From positions 1,574,001-1,638,000 of the forward strand of contig NZ_JAOQNH010000001.1 of the NCBI RefSeq assembly GCF_025961205.1: DNA of 64,000 nucleotides, written 5' to 3'. A model generated the notes under the pieces. That model was not told the DNA's origin. It ran no database searches and worked only from the letters and a program-made list of their open reading frames with translations. The stretch is from Azospirillum fermentarium (GTDB lineage Bacteria > Pseudomonadota > Alphaproteobacteria > Azospirillales > Azospirillaceae). Made by a program: the position numbers and the translations under genes. This document shows positions 8,503-16,633 of the stretch, in pieces. How positions within the stretch are numbered: position 1 is the stretch's first letter; each line of letters starts with the position of its first letter.

Positions 8503-9528
8503 ATGAGTGATTCGAACGCGACCCTGGCCGAACAGGCCCGATCCCCCGTGCCCGAGGGCGGCCCGGCGGGCGCAGGGACGGATTCGGCGGCGCCGGCGGC
8601 CCCGCGCGACACGCATTTTGATTTCGAGCACAAGGTGTTCAGCATCTCCGGCGCCTTCTTCGCCACCGACGCCGCCACCAAGCAGCCGGTGCTGAACATC
8701 ACGCTGGGCGATTTGAAGGCGTCGCTGCCGTTCAAGACGCTGAAGGAATCCTTCGACATCAAGGACGGCACCCACGACGCCAAGCTGTTGGAGATGGTGG
8801 AAAAGGGGCTGGCCTATGTGAAGCAGATCCGCCCCGGCGAAAAGATCCCCGGTGAATTGCTGGACGGTTCCGCCTCGTGGTCGGTGGAGCCGCAGCATCT
8901 GATGATCGCCAAGGGGCGCATCACGGTGCAGCTCGTGTCGTGGGTGACCGGATCGGAAATGATTATCGTCGATCTCGACGAGCTGGAGCAGGTGGTCGAA
9001 GACCCGCAGACCAAGAGCCGGCTGAAAAGCGCCTATGGTCAGATCGCGGAAAAGCTGGGCATCACCGACAACGCCGAACAGTACATCAACGACCGCATCG
9101 ACGATCTGGCCCAGGAACTGTCGTACATCGAGGCGCTGCGCGACCGGTTCAAGCACATCCGCGCCATTTCCGACAACCTGACCCGCATCGGGCAGCTTTA
9201 TCGCTCCGACCGTCTGCTGGTCAGCGAGGTTGCGCGCATGCAGGGGATGATCAAGAAGCCCCTGCGCCGGTACGACGCCATCTTCGAGCAGGCCGACGCC
9301 CAGACCGGTGAAATCGTCGGCGCGCTGAAGGCGTTCGACACCACCGTCACGTTCATCCGCAAGATCCGCGACGACCTGCGCACCCAGCTCATGGAGTGGG
9401 AGGAACTGCTCCAGGCGTGGGACAATGTTCCCGTCGAACGGTCCATGGCCATCGAGCAGTTGCAGAAGGCGACGTACCGTTTCCTGGCGAGCCGCTATCT
9501 GGAAACCAAGGTGTGGGAGCGGAAGTAA
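8503..9528 (+). CDS. Conserved protein of unknown function, helical
   Basis: A 341-residue soluble protein with no motif I recognise. The first 35 residues are low-complexity (Ala, Pro, Gly). A compact region at 40-170 includes FDFEHKVFSISGAFF and SWSVEPQHLMIAKGRI, and a charged, predicted helical C-terminal half at 170-341 may form coiled coils. No signal peptide or membrane helix is seen. It is transcribed alone and closed by a strong terminator. Codon use matches the core genome, so it looks like a resident gene and not a recent import. Confidence 0.8.
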   Translation: MSDSNATLAEQARSPVPEGGPAGAGTDSAAPAAPRDTHFDFEHKVFSISGAFFATDAATKQPVLNITLGDLKASLPFKTLKESFDIKDGTHDAKLLEMVEKGLAYVKQIRPGEKIPGELLDGSASWSVEPQHLMIAKGRITVQLVSWVTGSEMIIVDLDELEQVVEDPQTKSRLKSAYGQIAEKLGITDNAEQYINDRIDDLAQELSYIEALRDRFKHIRAISDNLTRIGQLYRSDRLLVSEVARMQGMIKKPLRRYDAIFEQADAQTGEIVGALKAFDTTVTFIRKIRDDLRTQLMEWEELLQAWDNVPVERSMAIEQLQKATYRFLASRYLETKVWERK

Positions 9529-9578
9529 CGCAAAGCGCCGCTTGACGGGTCTGGAACTCAGCCGGCGTTGCCGGCCCC

Positions 9579-9609
9579 CCCCCGCCCGGTGGGATCCCGG
9601 CGGGGGTTT
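9579..9609 (+). terminator. Intrinsic terminator
   Basis: The stem CCCCCGCC / GGCGGGGG, with a further GGG/CCC pairing in the loop, is followed by TTTG. It ends the transcript of the 8503-9528 gene. Confidence 0.65.
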
Positions 9610-9654
9610 GTGATGCCGTCACGGCCAATGGGCCTTCTCTCGCCTTGCCTCGTC

Positions 9655-9986
9655 CTATGCGCGTGGCGCTGCCAAGGTGGTGGCCTTGTGAACGATTAGC
9701 TCGTGGTCCTGCTGGTCATAAATGGAAAAGCCGCTGACGGGTCTTGAAACCCTGAGCGGTGGATAGCATCTGAATCGACGACAATATGTATGAATTGTCC
9801 GGGTTCCACACCGATCCATGGCCAGGAGACGGAGGCTTGGCTGCGTCCGGCTGGATGAACCGGGAAGAGGTGTTCCACCATCGTGTCGATGGAAGCCACG
9901 GGGCTTGGTGTCGTTTTTCCTGACAGGCCCTCGGGCACTATCAACGTGATTCTGTCGTCCTCGGCCCCAAAGGGGAGGGCGATCAT
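9655..9986 (-). pseudogene. Possible frameshifted small ORF
   Basis: Two minus-strand reading frames look protein-like in sequence. Positions 9986 to about 9790 encode a segment with IALPFGAEDDRITLIVPEG and EPGQFIHIVVDSDAI. A different frame from about 9760 to 9655 gives RVSRPVSGFSIYDQQDHEL and then a stop. Joining them needs one frameshift near 9770. The whole would be roughly 110 residues with no recognised family. Neither frame alone has a convincing start and ribosome-binding site. This may be a decayed gene at the island edge, or chance. Confidence 0.3.
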
Positions 9987-10046
9987 GTACCGTCATTCCG
10001 TGATGGTATTTCCCCGCGTGTTTTTTCCATAGAAAGGTTTCTCGAT

Positions 10047-10442
10047 ATGTCTTGTATGGAGTATTTAATGGATGGAAATAAACCAGAACCCCATATTGTA
10101 AAAGGAATTCTGCTTACGTCTTTTTCCGTTCATTGTCATCTGATTGGCAGTGAAAATTTAGATGACATTTGTTTTGGTCATGATGATTTTATGGATGACA
10201 ATGCCATATTTCATATGGATGCCGGTGATTCTTTAGCGTTCTTGGCAAATGCAGCAACTATCGTAGGGCTTGCTTGGCAAATCATTTCTGCCTGTCTTGC
10301 CAAAGGGAAGCCGCAGCCGTCTTCTGACGAGATTGATAAAATCATTATTGCCGTTCACCAGAAAAGTACCTCACTTTCTCAAGCCCAACGGCTTGAGATT
10401 TATATTAATATCGACAAGAGACTTAAAGATGAATCCAATTAA
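10047..10442 (+). CDS. Unknown protein, first gene of AT-rich island
   Basis: A 131-residue protein with no recognised family. The N-terminal half is polar and acidic (GSENLDDICF, HDDFMDDNAIF). A short hydrophobic stretch FLANAATIVGLAWQIISACLA (about 66-86) could be one membrane helix, and the C-terminal third is a charged helix (SSDEIDKIIIAVHQ, QRLEIYINIDKRLKDE). The start ATG 10047 follows AGAAAGG at good spacing. GC content is far below the window's, marking horizontal transfer. Its stop overlaps the start of the metalloprotease gene by 14 bases, so the two are translationally coupled and probably act together. Confidence 0.75.
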   Translation: MSCMEYLMDGNKPEPHIVKGILLTSFSVHCHLIGSENLDDICFGHDDFMDDNAIFHMDAGDSLAFLANAATIVGLAWQIISACLAKGKPQPSSDEIDKIIIAVHQKSTSLSQAQRLEIYINIDKRLKDESN

Positions 10443-11574
10443 ATTTTTCTATAATGTAATTTATCATCGTTTATTTTCTTTACCTGTTCTTGAGATGCCT
10501 TTCGTCGTGATAGGCATCTCTTATTTTTCCGCGCATCAAAATTTAACGGCAGCGTTTGTATTTATTGCATACTTTATTATTTCTTTTTCTATATTGAGTG
10601 GGCTGTTATTTATAGCCTCTTTTTTTGATAAAACTTCCGTTCTTTCTTTTGTAGAAAAATGCCAAGGGACGGAATTTATTCGTGTAAACTCTATGGATTT
10701 CATAAAATATTTTGACTTTTATTTTTTGATACCATCTTATTTTCGCCCGAAAAAATTCATTGCCTATTTTGCCAAAAACTATGTTCATGTATTTACGGTG
10801 AAGAGAGGGCGTGGCATGCCTAATATATCGCCCTGCGCCTATGTGTCGCCGATCGCTCAAGATGTTTTTATATTCTTGCGTGATAATTTTAAAGAAATGA
10901 ATCCTGTTCTTAATTTTAAGATTTGCCATGAATTAGGTCATGGGGCTGGGATGTATAGTGTTATTGCAAAGCGAAATTTGCTCGGGCTAAAGATCGTATC
11001 TCTGTCAATTATTTGGATACTTATTGTTTCAGAATGGAATTTTTGGCTGCTTTCCTGGACTTTAATTCAAGTTATTGGAATCGTGATTGTAAATCGCACA
11101 GTTTATAGTCAATTCCATAAGCGACAGCCACTGATGGGAGAGGTAATCGCTGATTACATAGCGATACGGCATCTCAGTTCTGAAACCATAACGTCGTTGA
11201 TCGATTCTGGTGCTGCAGAGAGGTTGGTGCAAACAAGTAAGATACTTTCTGAAGAACAAATGAATATAAGGCGAAGAATACTTGCCGAGCAATTTGAGCG
11301 CCGGCAACGAGGTGAGGTCATAGACGTTCCGGCCATTGTCATGGCAGATGTATTTAGTCATCCATGGCAGCTAATAATATTTAATATTAGCCATTTTTGC
11401 TATCTTTTTTTCTTTGGTTTCCTTGCTTCTCCAACGCTGTGGTTAATATGGGGAGGGGCCTTAATCGGAGCTTTGCTGCTCTCTCTTTTCGCTATGGCGG
11501 ATGCACAACTTCGTATTGATATCAATAGGGCCGTATCTGCCCCGGCTGATCCCAGTGACGTTGCTCTCACATAA
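10429..11574 (+). CDS. Multi-pass membrane metalloprotease (HELGH)
   Basis: A 381-residue integral membrane protein. It has hydrophobic segments near 20-36, 41-66, 186-223 (two helices) and 330-372 (two helices). Between them lies the zinc-protease motif HELGH at 167-171. Downstream is GEVIADYIA (E238, D242), matching the ExxxD third-ligand motif of M48-type (HtpX/Ste24-like) gluzincins. M48 assignment is an inference from these motifs; overall similarity is not obvious. Start ATG 10429 lies inside the upstream gene's last codons. Very AT-rich codon use, unlike all neighbours, marks it as foreign. Its substrate is unknown; a role in stress, toxin or phage response is only a hypothesis. Confidence 0.78.
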   Translation: MNPIKFFYNVIYHRLFSLPVLEMPFVVIGISYFSAHQNLTAAFVFIAYFIISFSILSGLLFIASFFDKTSVLSFVEKCQGTEFIRVNSMDFIKYFDFYFLIPSYFRPKKFIAYFAKNYVHVFTVKRGRGMPNISPCAYVSPIAQDVFIFLRDNFKEMNPVLNFKICHELGHGAGMYSVIAKRNLLGLKIVSLSIIWILIVSEWNFWLLSWTLIQVIGIVIVNRTVYSQFHKRQPLMGEVIADYIAIRHLSSETITSLIDSGAAERLVQTSKILSEEQMNIRRRILAEQFERRQRGEVIDVPAIVMADVFSHPWQLIIFNISHFCYLFFFGFLASPTLWLIWGGALIGALLLSLFAMADAQLRIDINRAVSAPADPSDVALT

Positions 11575-11724
11575 GATGTGGCGCTCGACCGCAATGCACC
11601 GCGGGCTACGCCACTTTGGATAAGGGGTGCTTTCCTGTCGGGGCCTGCGCCATTGTTGCCGGGATGGGGCATTGTGATAGTGTCCCATCCCGGTCCAAGA
11701 GGGCGCGCGTCAACACGGCCCCCC

Positions 11725-14700
11725 TCACTCCGCCGGGTGCGGGGCGGCTCCCGGATGGTGGTCATGGTGGGCGTCTTCCGCCCCCAGCTTTTTCCTGGCG
11801 ATGTAGCTGTAGACCACCGGCACCACGAACAGGGTCAGCAGCGTGCCCAGCATCATGCCGCCGACGATGACGATGCCGATGGCCTGACGGCTTTCGGCGC
11901 CCGCTCCCTTGGCCATGGCCAGCGGCACCGCCCCCAGCACCATGGCCCCCGTGGTCATCAGGATGGGGCGCAGGCGCAGCACCGCCGCTTCCTCCACCGC
12001 CTTGCGGATCTCGGTGCCGGCGTGCTGGAGCTGGTTGGCGAATTCCACGATCAGGATGCCGTGCTTGGTGATGAGGCCGACCAGCGTCACCAGGCCGATC
12101 TGGCTGTAGACGTTCATGGTGCCGCCGGTCAGCTTCAGCCCCAGAAGCGCACCTGTCATGGACAGCGGTACCGTCAGCATGATGACGAAGGGATCGACGA
12201 AGCTTTCGAACTGCGCCGCCAGCACCAGATAGATGAAGGCCAGTGCCAGGATGAACGTCACGTACAGCCCGGCGGAGGATTCGCGGAATTCGCGGCTCTG
12301 CCCGCCGTAATCGGTCTGGGCCGCCGCCGGCAGCACCCGTTCCGCCGCCCCGTTCAGGAAGGTCAGCGCCTCGCCCAGGGAATAGCCCGGTGCCAGGGTG
12401 GCGGTGATGGTCACCGAGCGCAGCTTGTTGAAGTGGTTCAGTTCGCGGGGCGCCACCCGCTCCTCGATCTTCACCAGATTGGCCAGCGAGATCATCTGCC
12501 CGCGCCCGCCGCGCACATAGATGGCGGCGATGCTGTCGGGGTTGCGGCGGTCGGCCTCCGACACCTGCACCACCACGTCGTACTGCTTGCCGTCGCGCTT
12601 GAACCGGGTCACCTGCCGCCCGCCCAGGAAGGTTTCCAGGGTGCGGCCCACGGTTTCCACCTCCACGCCCAGGTCGGCGGCCTTGTCGCGGTCGATGGAG
12701 ATGCGCAGTTCCGGCTTGTTCAGCTTCAGATCGGTGTCGATGTTCATCAGGCCGGGGTTTTTGCGCGCCTCGGCCAGCAGGGTATCCAGCATCTTCTGCA
12801 GGTCGGCGTAGCCCAGCGAGGTCTGGATGACGAAGTTGATCGGCTTGTCAGTGGCACTCTGCCCCAGCGACGGCGGGTTGACGGCAAAGGCCAGCACGCC
12901 TGGAATGCCGAACAGCTTAGGGGCCAGACCGGCCACCACCTGCTGCTGCTTGACGGTGCGCAGATCCCAATCCTTCAGGCGCATGAAGCTGATGGCCTGA
13001 TTGACCACGGGGAAACCCACCACCATGAAGTACTTCTCCGCCTCCTCCAGCTTGGCGAAGGTGCCCTCCATCATCCGGGCATAGGTGCTGGTGTACTCCA
13101 GCGTTGAGCCTTCGGGCGCGATGGCGATGGACACGATGGTGCCGCGGTCCTCGGTGGGGGCCAGTTCGCTGGGCAGGCCCTTGACCAGCACCCAGCTCGC
13201 CACCGCCACCCCGGCGCCGATCAGCAGGATCACCGGGCGCGCCCGCAGCGACAGCCGCAGCAGCCCGCGGTACCCCTCGGTCAGCCCCACCAGGAACTTT
13301 TCGATCAGGGTGTAGAAGACGCCGTGCTTGGCCTCGTGCCGCAGCAGCTTGGAGCACATCATGGGCGACAGGGTGAGCGCCACGAACCCCGACACCAGCA
13401 CCGCGCCGGCCAGCGTCAGGGCGAATTCGGTGAACAGCCGCCCGGTGCGCCCGGTCATGAAGCCGATGGGGGCGTACACCGCCGCGAGCGTGATGGTCAT
13501 GGCGACCACGGCGAAGCCGATTTCCTTCGACCCCTGCAGCGCCGCCCTGAACGGGTGAACCCCTTCCTCGATGTGGCGGTAGATGTTCTCCAGCATGACG
13601 ATGGCGTCGTCCACCACCAGACCGATGGCCAGCACCATGGCCAGCAGGGTCAGGGTGTTGATGGAGAAGTTGAACAGGTACATCAGCGCGAACGCGCCGA
13701 TCAGCGACACCGGGATGGTCACCAGCGGCACCAGCGTCGCCCGCAGAGACCGCAGGAAGAAGAAGATGACCAGAACCACCAGCACGATGGCTTCGAAGAT
13801 GGTGTGGAACACCGCGTCGATGGATTTGTCGATGAAGATGGAGCTGTCATAGCCCACATCCACGCCCATCCCCTCGGGCAGCACCTCGCGGATGCGGGGC
13901 AGGTTGGCCTGCACCGCCGCCGACACCTCCAGCGGGTTGGCGGTGGACTGCTTCACCACGCCCAGCGCCACCGCGCTCTTTCCCATGAAGCGGGCGCTGA
14001 CCCGCTCGTCCCGCGCGCCCAGCTCCGCATGGCCCACGTCGCGCAGGCGCACCAGATAGCCCGATTCGTCGCGCAGGATGATCTGGTCGAATTCGGGCGG
14101 CGTGCGCAGGTCGGTTTCCGACACCACGGTGAATTCCCGCGCCACGCTTTCCACGCGGCCCGCCGGGATCTCCACGTTCTGCCGTTTCAGCGCGTTTTCC
14201 ACGTCCTGGGGCGTGATGTTGTAGGCGGCCATGCGCTGGGGATCGAGCCAGATGCGCATGGAGAACTTGCGCTCGCCGAAGATGCGCACCTCCGCGACAC
14301 CGGGCAGGTTCTGCAGCCGGTCCTTCACATAGCGGTCGGCGAAGTCGGTCACCTCCAGCGGCGAATGGCGGTCGCTGGAAAAGGCCAGATAGATGATGGG
14401 CTGGGCGTCGGCCTCCACCTTGGCGATGATCGGCTCGTCCACGGCGTCGGGCAGCACGCCGCGGGCGCGGCCCACCCGGTCGCGCACGTCGTTGGCCGCC
14501 TCGTCCACGTCGCGGGTCAGGCGGAAGCGCAGCGTGATCTGGCTCTTCTCCGCCCGGCTGACCGAGGAGATGACGTCGATGCCCTCGATGCCCGCCAGGG
14601 ATTCCTCCAGCGGCTGGGTCACCTGGGATTCGATGATCTCGGCCGACGCACCCTGGTAGGTGGTGGTGACGTTGACCACCGGCTCGTCGATCTTGGGGTA

Positions 14701-14808
14701 CTCGCGCACCGACAGCCGCTGGTACGACACGATGCCGATCAGCATCAGCGCCAGACTCATCACGGTTGCCAGCACCGGGCGGCGGACGGAGATGTCGGAC
14801 AGAACCAT
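11725..14808 (-). CDS. RND multidrug efflux permease (HAE1 family)
   Basis: Inner-membrane resistance-nodulation-division pump of 1027 residues, the normal HAE1 length, with 12 helices and two large periplasmic loops. The N-terminus reads SDISVRRPVLATVMSLALM, and the helix 4 proton-relay pair is present in AIGLVVDDAIVMLENIYR. Repeat signatures include GRTGRLFTEFALTLAGAVLVSG and LTVPLSMTGALLG. A His-rich tail (HHDHHPGAAPHPAE) ends the protein. It would export drugs or other amphiphiles using the proton gradient, with the adaptor encoded 4 bases upstream. No outer membrane channel gene is adjacent, so a TolC-like protein encoded elsewhere is expected. Confidence 0.93.
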   Translation of the reverse strand: MVLSDISVRRPVLATVMSLALMLIGIVSYQRLSVREYPKIDEPVVNVTTTYQGASAEIIESQVTQPLEESLAGIEGIDVISSVSRAEKSQITLRFRLTRDVDEAANDVRDRVGRARGVLPDAVDEPIIAKVEADAQPIIYLAFSSDRHSPLEVTDFADRYVKDRLQNLPGVAEVRIFGERKFSMRIWLDPQRMAAYNITPQDVENALKRQNVEIPAGRVESVAREFTVVSETDLRTPPEFDQIILRDESGYLVRLRDVGHAELGARDERVSARFMGKSAVALGVVKQSTANPLEVSAAVQANLPRIREVLPEGMGVDVGYDSSIFIDKSIDAVFHTIFEAIVLVVLVIFFFLRSLRATLVPLVTIPVSLIGAFALMYLFNFSINTLTLLAMVLAIGLVVDDAIVMLENIYRHIEEGVHPFRAALQGSKEIGFAVVAMTITLAAVYAPIGFMTGRTGRLFTEFALTLAGAVLVSGFVALTLSPMMCSKLLRHEAKHGVFYTLIEKFLVGLTEGYRGLLRLSLRARPVILLIGAGVAVASWVLVKGLPSELAPTEDRGTIVSIAIAPEGSTLEYTSTYARMMEGTFAKLEEAEKYFMVVGFPVVNQAISFMRLKDWDLRTVKQQQVVAGLAPKLFGIPGVLAFAVNPPSLGQSATDKPINFVIQTSLGYADLQKMLDTLLAEARKNPGLMNIDTDLKLNKPELRISIDRDKAADLGVEVETVGRTLETFLGGRQVTRFKRDGKQYDVVVQVSEADRRNPDSIAAIYVRGGRGQMISLANLVKIEERVAPRELNHFNKLRSVTITATLAPGYSLGEALTFLNGAAERVLPAAAQTDYGGQSREFRESSAGLYVTFILALAFIYLVLAAQFESFVDPFVIMLTVPLSMTGALLGLKLTGGTMNVYSQIGLVTLVGLITKHGILIVEFANQLQHAGTEIRKAVEEAAVLRLRPILMTTGAMVLGAVPLAMAKGAGAESRQAIGIVIVGGMMLGTLLTLFVVPVVYSYIARKKLGAEDAHHDHHPGAAPHPAE

Positions 14809-14812
14809 GATC

Positions 14813-15949
14813 TTACGTCCCCGCCGGCTTGTTCTGGGCGCCCGCCACGGCCACCGGGGCGCCGTCGCGGATCTTGATCTGGCCGCCGGTGATGATGGTG
14901 TCGTCGGGGCTGATGCCCTCGGTCACCTCCACCTCCCCGTTGCGGCGCACGCCGATCCTTACCTTGGTCAGGGCGGCCTTGCCGTCCACCACGCGGTAGA
15001 GAAGCTGCTGGAGCCCCTGTGCGAACAGCGCCTGTTCCGGCACCAGCACCGCGCTGGGGTTCTCGGTCAGGGCCAGCACCACGCGGGCGAACAGGCCGGG
15101 GCGCAGTTCCAGCCCGGCGTTGGGCACCCGTGCGCGGATCACCACCGCGCGCCCGTTCACGTCCAAGAGCGGGTTGATGGCATAGACCGTGCCCTGGAAG
15201 GTGCGGCCGGGAAAGGCGTCCACCGTCACGTTCAGCGCCTGCCCCACGCGCACGGCGGGCAGGTAGGCCTCGGGCACGCGGAAATCCAGCTTCAACTGGT
15301 CGATGGCTTCCAGATTGACGATGGCCGCCCCCGGCTGCACCACGTCGCCCACCGACACGGCCCGCAGCCCCAGCACCCCGTCGAACGGGGCGGCCAGCGT
15401 CAGCTTGTCGAGCTGCGCCTGGGCCAGCTGCACCGCCGCCTCGTCGGCCTGGAGCTTGGCCAGCGCCTGTTCGCGCGCCTTGGCGGTGCCGGAGCTCTGG
15501 CGGAACAGTTCCGACGCCCGGTTCAGGTCGGCGCGGGAGAACACCAGACTGGCCTGGGCCTGGGCCAGGGTGGCGCGGGCCACCGCGTCGTCCAGGCGGA
15601 TCAACACCGCCCCCTTCTTCACCGGCTCGCCTTCGCTGAAGGCGATGTTGGTGATGCGCCCGGTCACCTCCGGCCGGATCACCACCGATTCGCTGGACAT
15701 CAGCGAGCCGACGGCGGTGACCGTGCGGGTGACGGCGCCGACCTTGACCTTCACCGCCTCCACCGGCATCGGGCGGGCGGGGGGTGTCCCCGCCGCAGGG
15801 GCCGCCGGTACCGCCGCATCCTTGCCACCCCCCTTCGCCAGGGCCAGCAACTGGCCGACGGTGCCGCTCTGGTCGATGAAATACCAGTAACCGGCCCCGC
15901 CCAAGGCCAGGAGCACGAGGAGAAGGGCGATGCGGAGCGGATGGCGCAT
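14813..15949 (-). CDS. RND efflux periplasmic adaptor (MFP)
   Basis: Membrane-fusion protein of 378 residues that links the RND permease to an outer membrane channel. An N-terminal membrane anchor (residues 5-25) precedes a Pro/Ala-rich spacer. Then come the lipoyl half motifs (GRITNIAFSEGEPVKKGAVLIRLDD and PFDGVLGLRAVSVGDVVQPG), a helical hairpin between them, and beta-barrel and membrane-proximal domains. The C-terminus includes VVDGKAALTKVRIGVR and ISPDDTIITGGQIKIRDGAPV. It is the first gene of the efflux operon and sits just downstream of a 20-base palindromic operator. Confidence 0.92.
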   Translation of the reverse strand: MRHPLRIALLLVLLALGGAGYWYFIDQSGTVGQLLALAKGGGKDAAVPAAPAAGTPPARPMPVEAVKVKVGAVTRTVTAVGSLMSSESVVIRPEVTGRITNIAFSEGEPVKKGAVLIRLDDAVARATLAQAQASLVFSRADLNRASELFRQSSGTAKAREQALAKLQADEAAVQLAQAQLDKLTLAAPFDGVLGLRAVSVGDVVQPGAAIVNLEAIDQLKLDFRVPEAYLPAVRVGQALNVTVDAFPGRTFQGTVYAINPLLDVNGRAVVIRARVPNAGLELRPGLFARVVLALTENPSAVLVPEQALFAQGLQQLLYRVVDGKAALTKVRIGVRRNGEVEVTEGISPDDTIITGGQIKIRDGAPVAVAGAQNKPAGT

Positions 15950-16034
15950 GGGACGGGTTCCAGCCGGAATCGGCCGCCGGGGATGGGCGGCACTGTACGG
16001 TTGCAGACGCCGCCGGCCACCGGGCCGGAAGCGG

Positions 16035-16054
16035 ACTGAACTATATCGTTCAGT
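16035..16054. promoter_or_regulatory. Palindromic operator ACTGAACTATATCGTTCAGT
   Basis: A perfect 7-6-7 inverted repeat about 86 bases upstream of the efflux adaptor start. Its spacer provides a GATATA-type -10 on the minus strand, with TCGACA 18 bases before it as a possible -35. A repressor bound here would occlude the promoter, as TetR/AcrR-family proteins do for RND pumps. The half site ACTGAAC recurs in the operator of the TetR gene at 36998. Confidence 0.65.
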
Positions 16055-16117
16055 TCACCCGCGGCTGTCGAGAGAATTGACGGTCTGGAAAAGGCCGCAT
16101 CCATCCCCCGCTCACGC

Positions 16118-16146
16118 CCCCCCTCTCACGCCCCGGGAGAGGGGGG
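16118..16146. repeat. CCCCTCTC/GAGAGGGG extragenic palindrome
   Basis: A perfect 10-base stem (CCCCCCTCTC / GAGAGGGGGG) with a 9-base loop and no T-run. A close relative lies at 50607-50632. It looks like a dispersed extragenic palindrome. Confidence 0.5.
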
Positions 16147-16165
16147 ATGAGGGGCGGCGCCCCGG

Positions 16166-16561
16166 TCAGCGCCGGGCCGGGCCGCAGCGGGGCGGGGTGC
16201 AGACGCAGGCCACGGCATAGGGGCCGGCGGCGTCGATGGCCCCGGCCCGCAGCCGCACCCGCCGTCCGGGGCCGCCGTCGATGGTTAGATCGGCGGTGAC
16301 GCCGGGGCGGATCGGCGCCTCGGGCGACAGGTGGCAGACCCGTGCCCCGTCCAGATCGACGCCGCGGCAGCAGCACGGCGATTCCCCCGCCGCCAGCACC
16401 GCCCGCACGGCGCCGCATTCGATGCGCACGTCGCACAGGCAGAAGCCATCCTCGTCAGGGGGGGCGGGCAGGGGCGGGAGAAGGCGCACGGCGGGAATGC
16501 GTGCCCGTTTCAGCCAGTACTTGCCCGTGGAGAAGGAGGGGGATGAGAAAGGATCGTCCAT
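16166..16561 (-). CDS. Short Cys-rich protein, amidohydrolase N-terminus-like
   Basis: A 131-residue ORF. Residues 10-75 (GKYWLKRARIPAVRLL, then DVRIECGAVRAVLAAG and GVDLDGARV) resemble the small composite beta-domain that opens cytosine deaminase-type amidohydrolases. The catalytic barrel with its HxH metal motif is absent: the chain diverges and ends after another 55 residues. Nine or more cysteines, including CCC, are unusual. It may be the remnant of a truncated deaminase or a small protein reusing that fold. ATG 16561 is preferred over GTG 16570. Confidence 0.5.
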   Translation of the reverse strand: MDDPFSSPSFSTGKYWLKRARIPAVRLLPPLPAPPDEDGFCLCDVRIECGAVRAVLAAGESPCCCRGVDLDGARVCHLSPEAPIRPGVTADLTIDGGPGRRVRLRAGAIDAAGPYAVACVCTPPRCGPARR

Positions 16562-16633
16562 CGCCGGCACGCGCCCGCCACCGCCGCTCGGACGGCCGGG
16601 CGCACTGTCATGAGTCCGTCATTCGAAGGCGTA

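Larger units (their letters stand above)
9529..10046. other. Intergenic stretch at the border of the AT-rich island
   Basis: This 518-base gap holds the terminator of the upstream gene at its left end. A minus-strand coding remnant lies in the middle, and a short AT-rich promoter region is at the right end (TTTTTTCC at about 10021). GC content falls here from core level toward that of the island. No tRNA, direct-repeat attachment site or integrase was found. Confidence 0.5.

Noticed and set aside
10606..10929. Minus-strand ORF of 107 codons inside the metalloprotease gene
   Set aside because: Opposite the membrane protease coding region; Lys/Ile/Arg-rich sequence without start signals.
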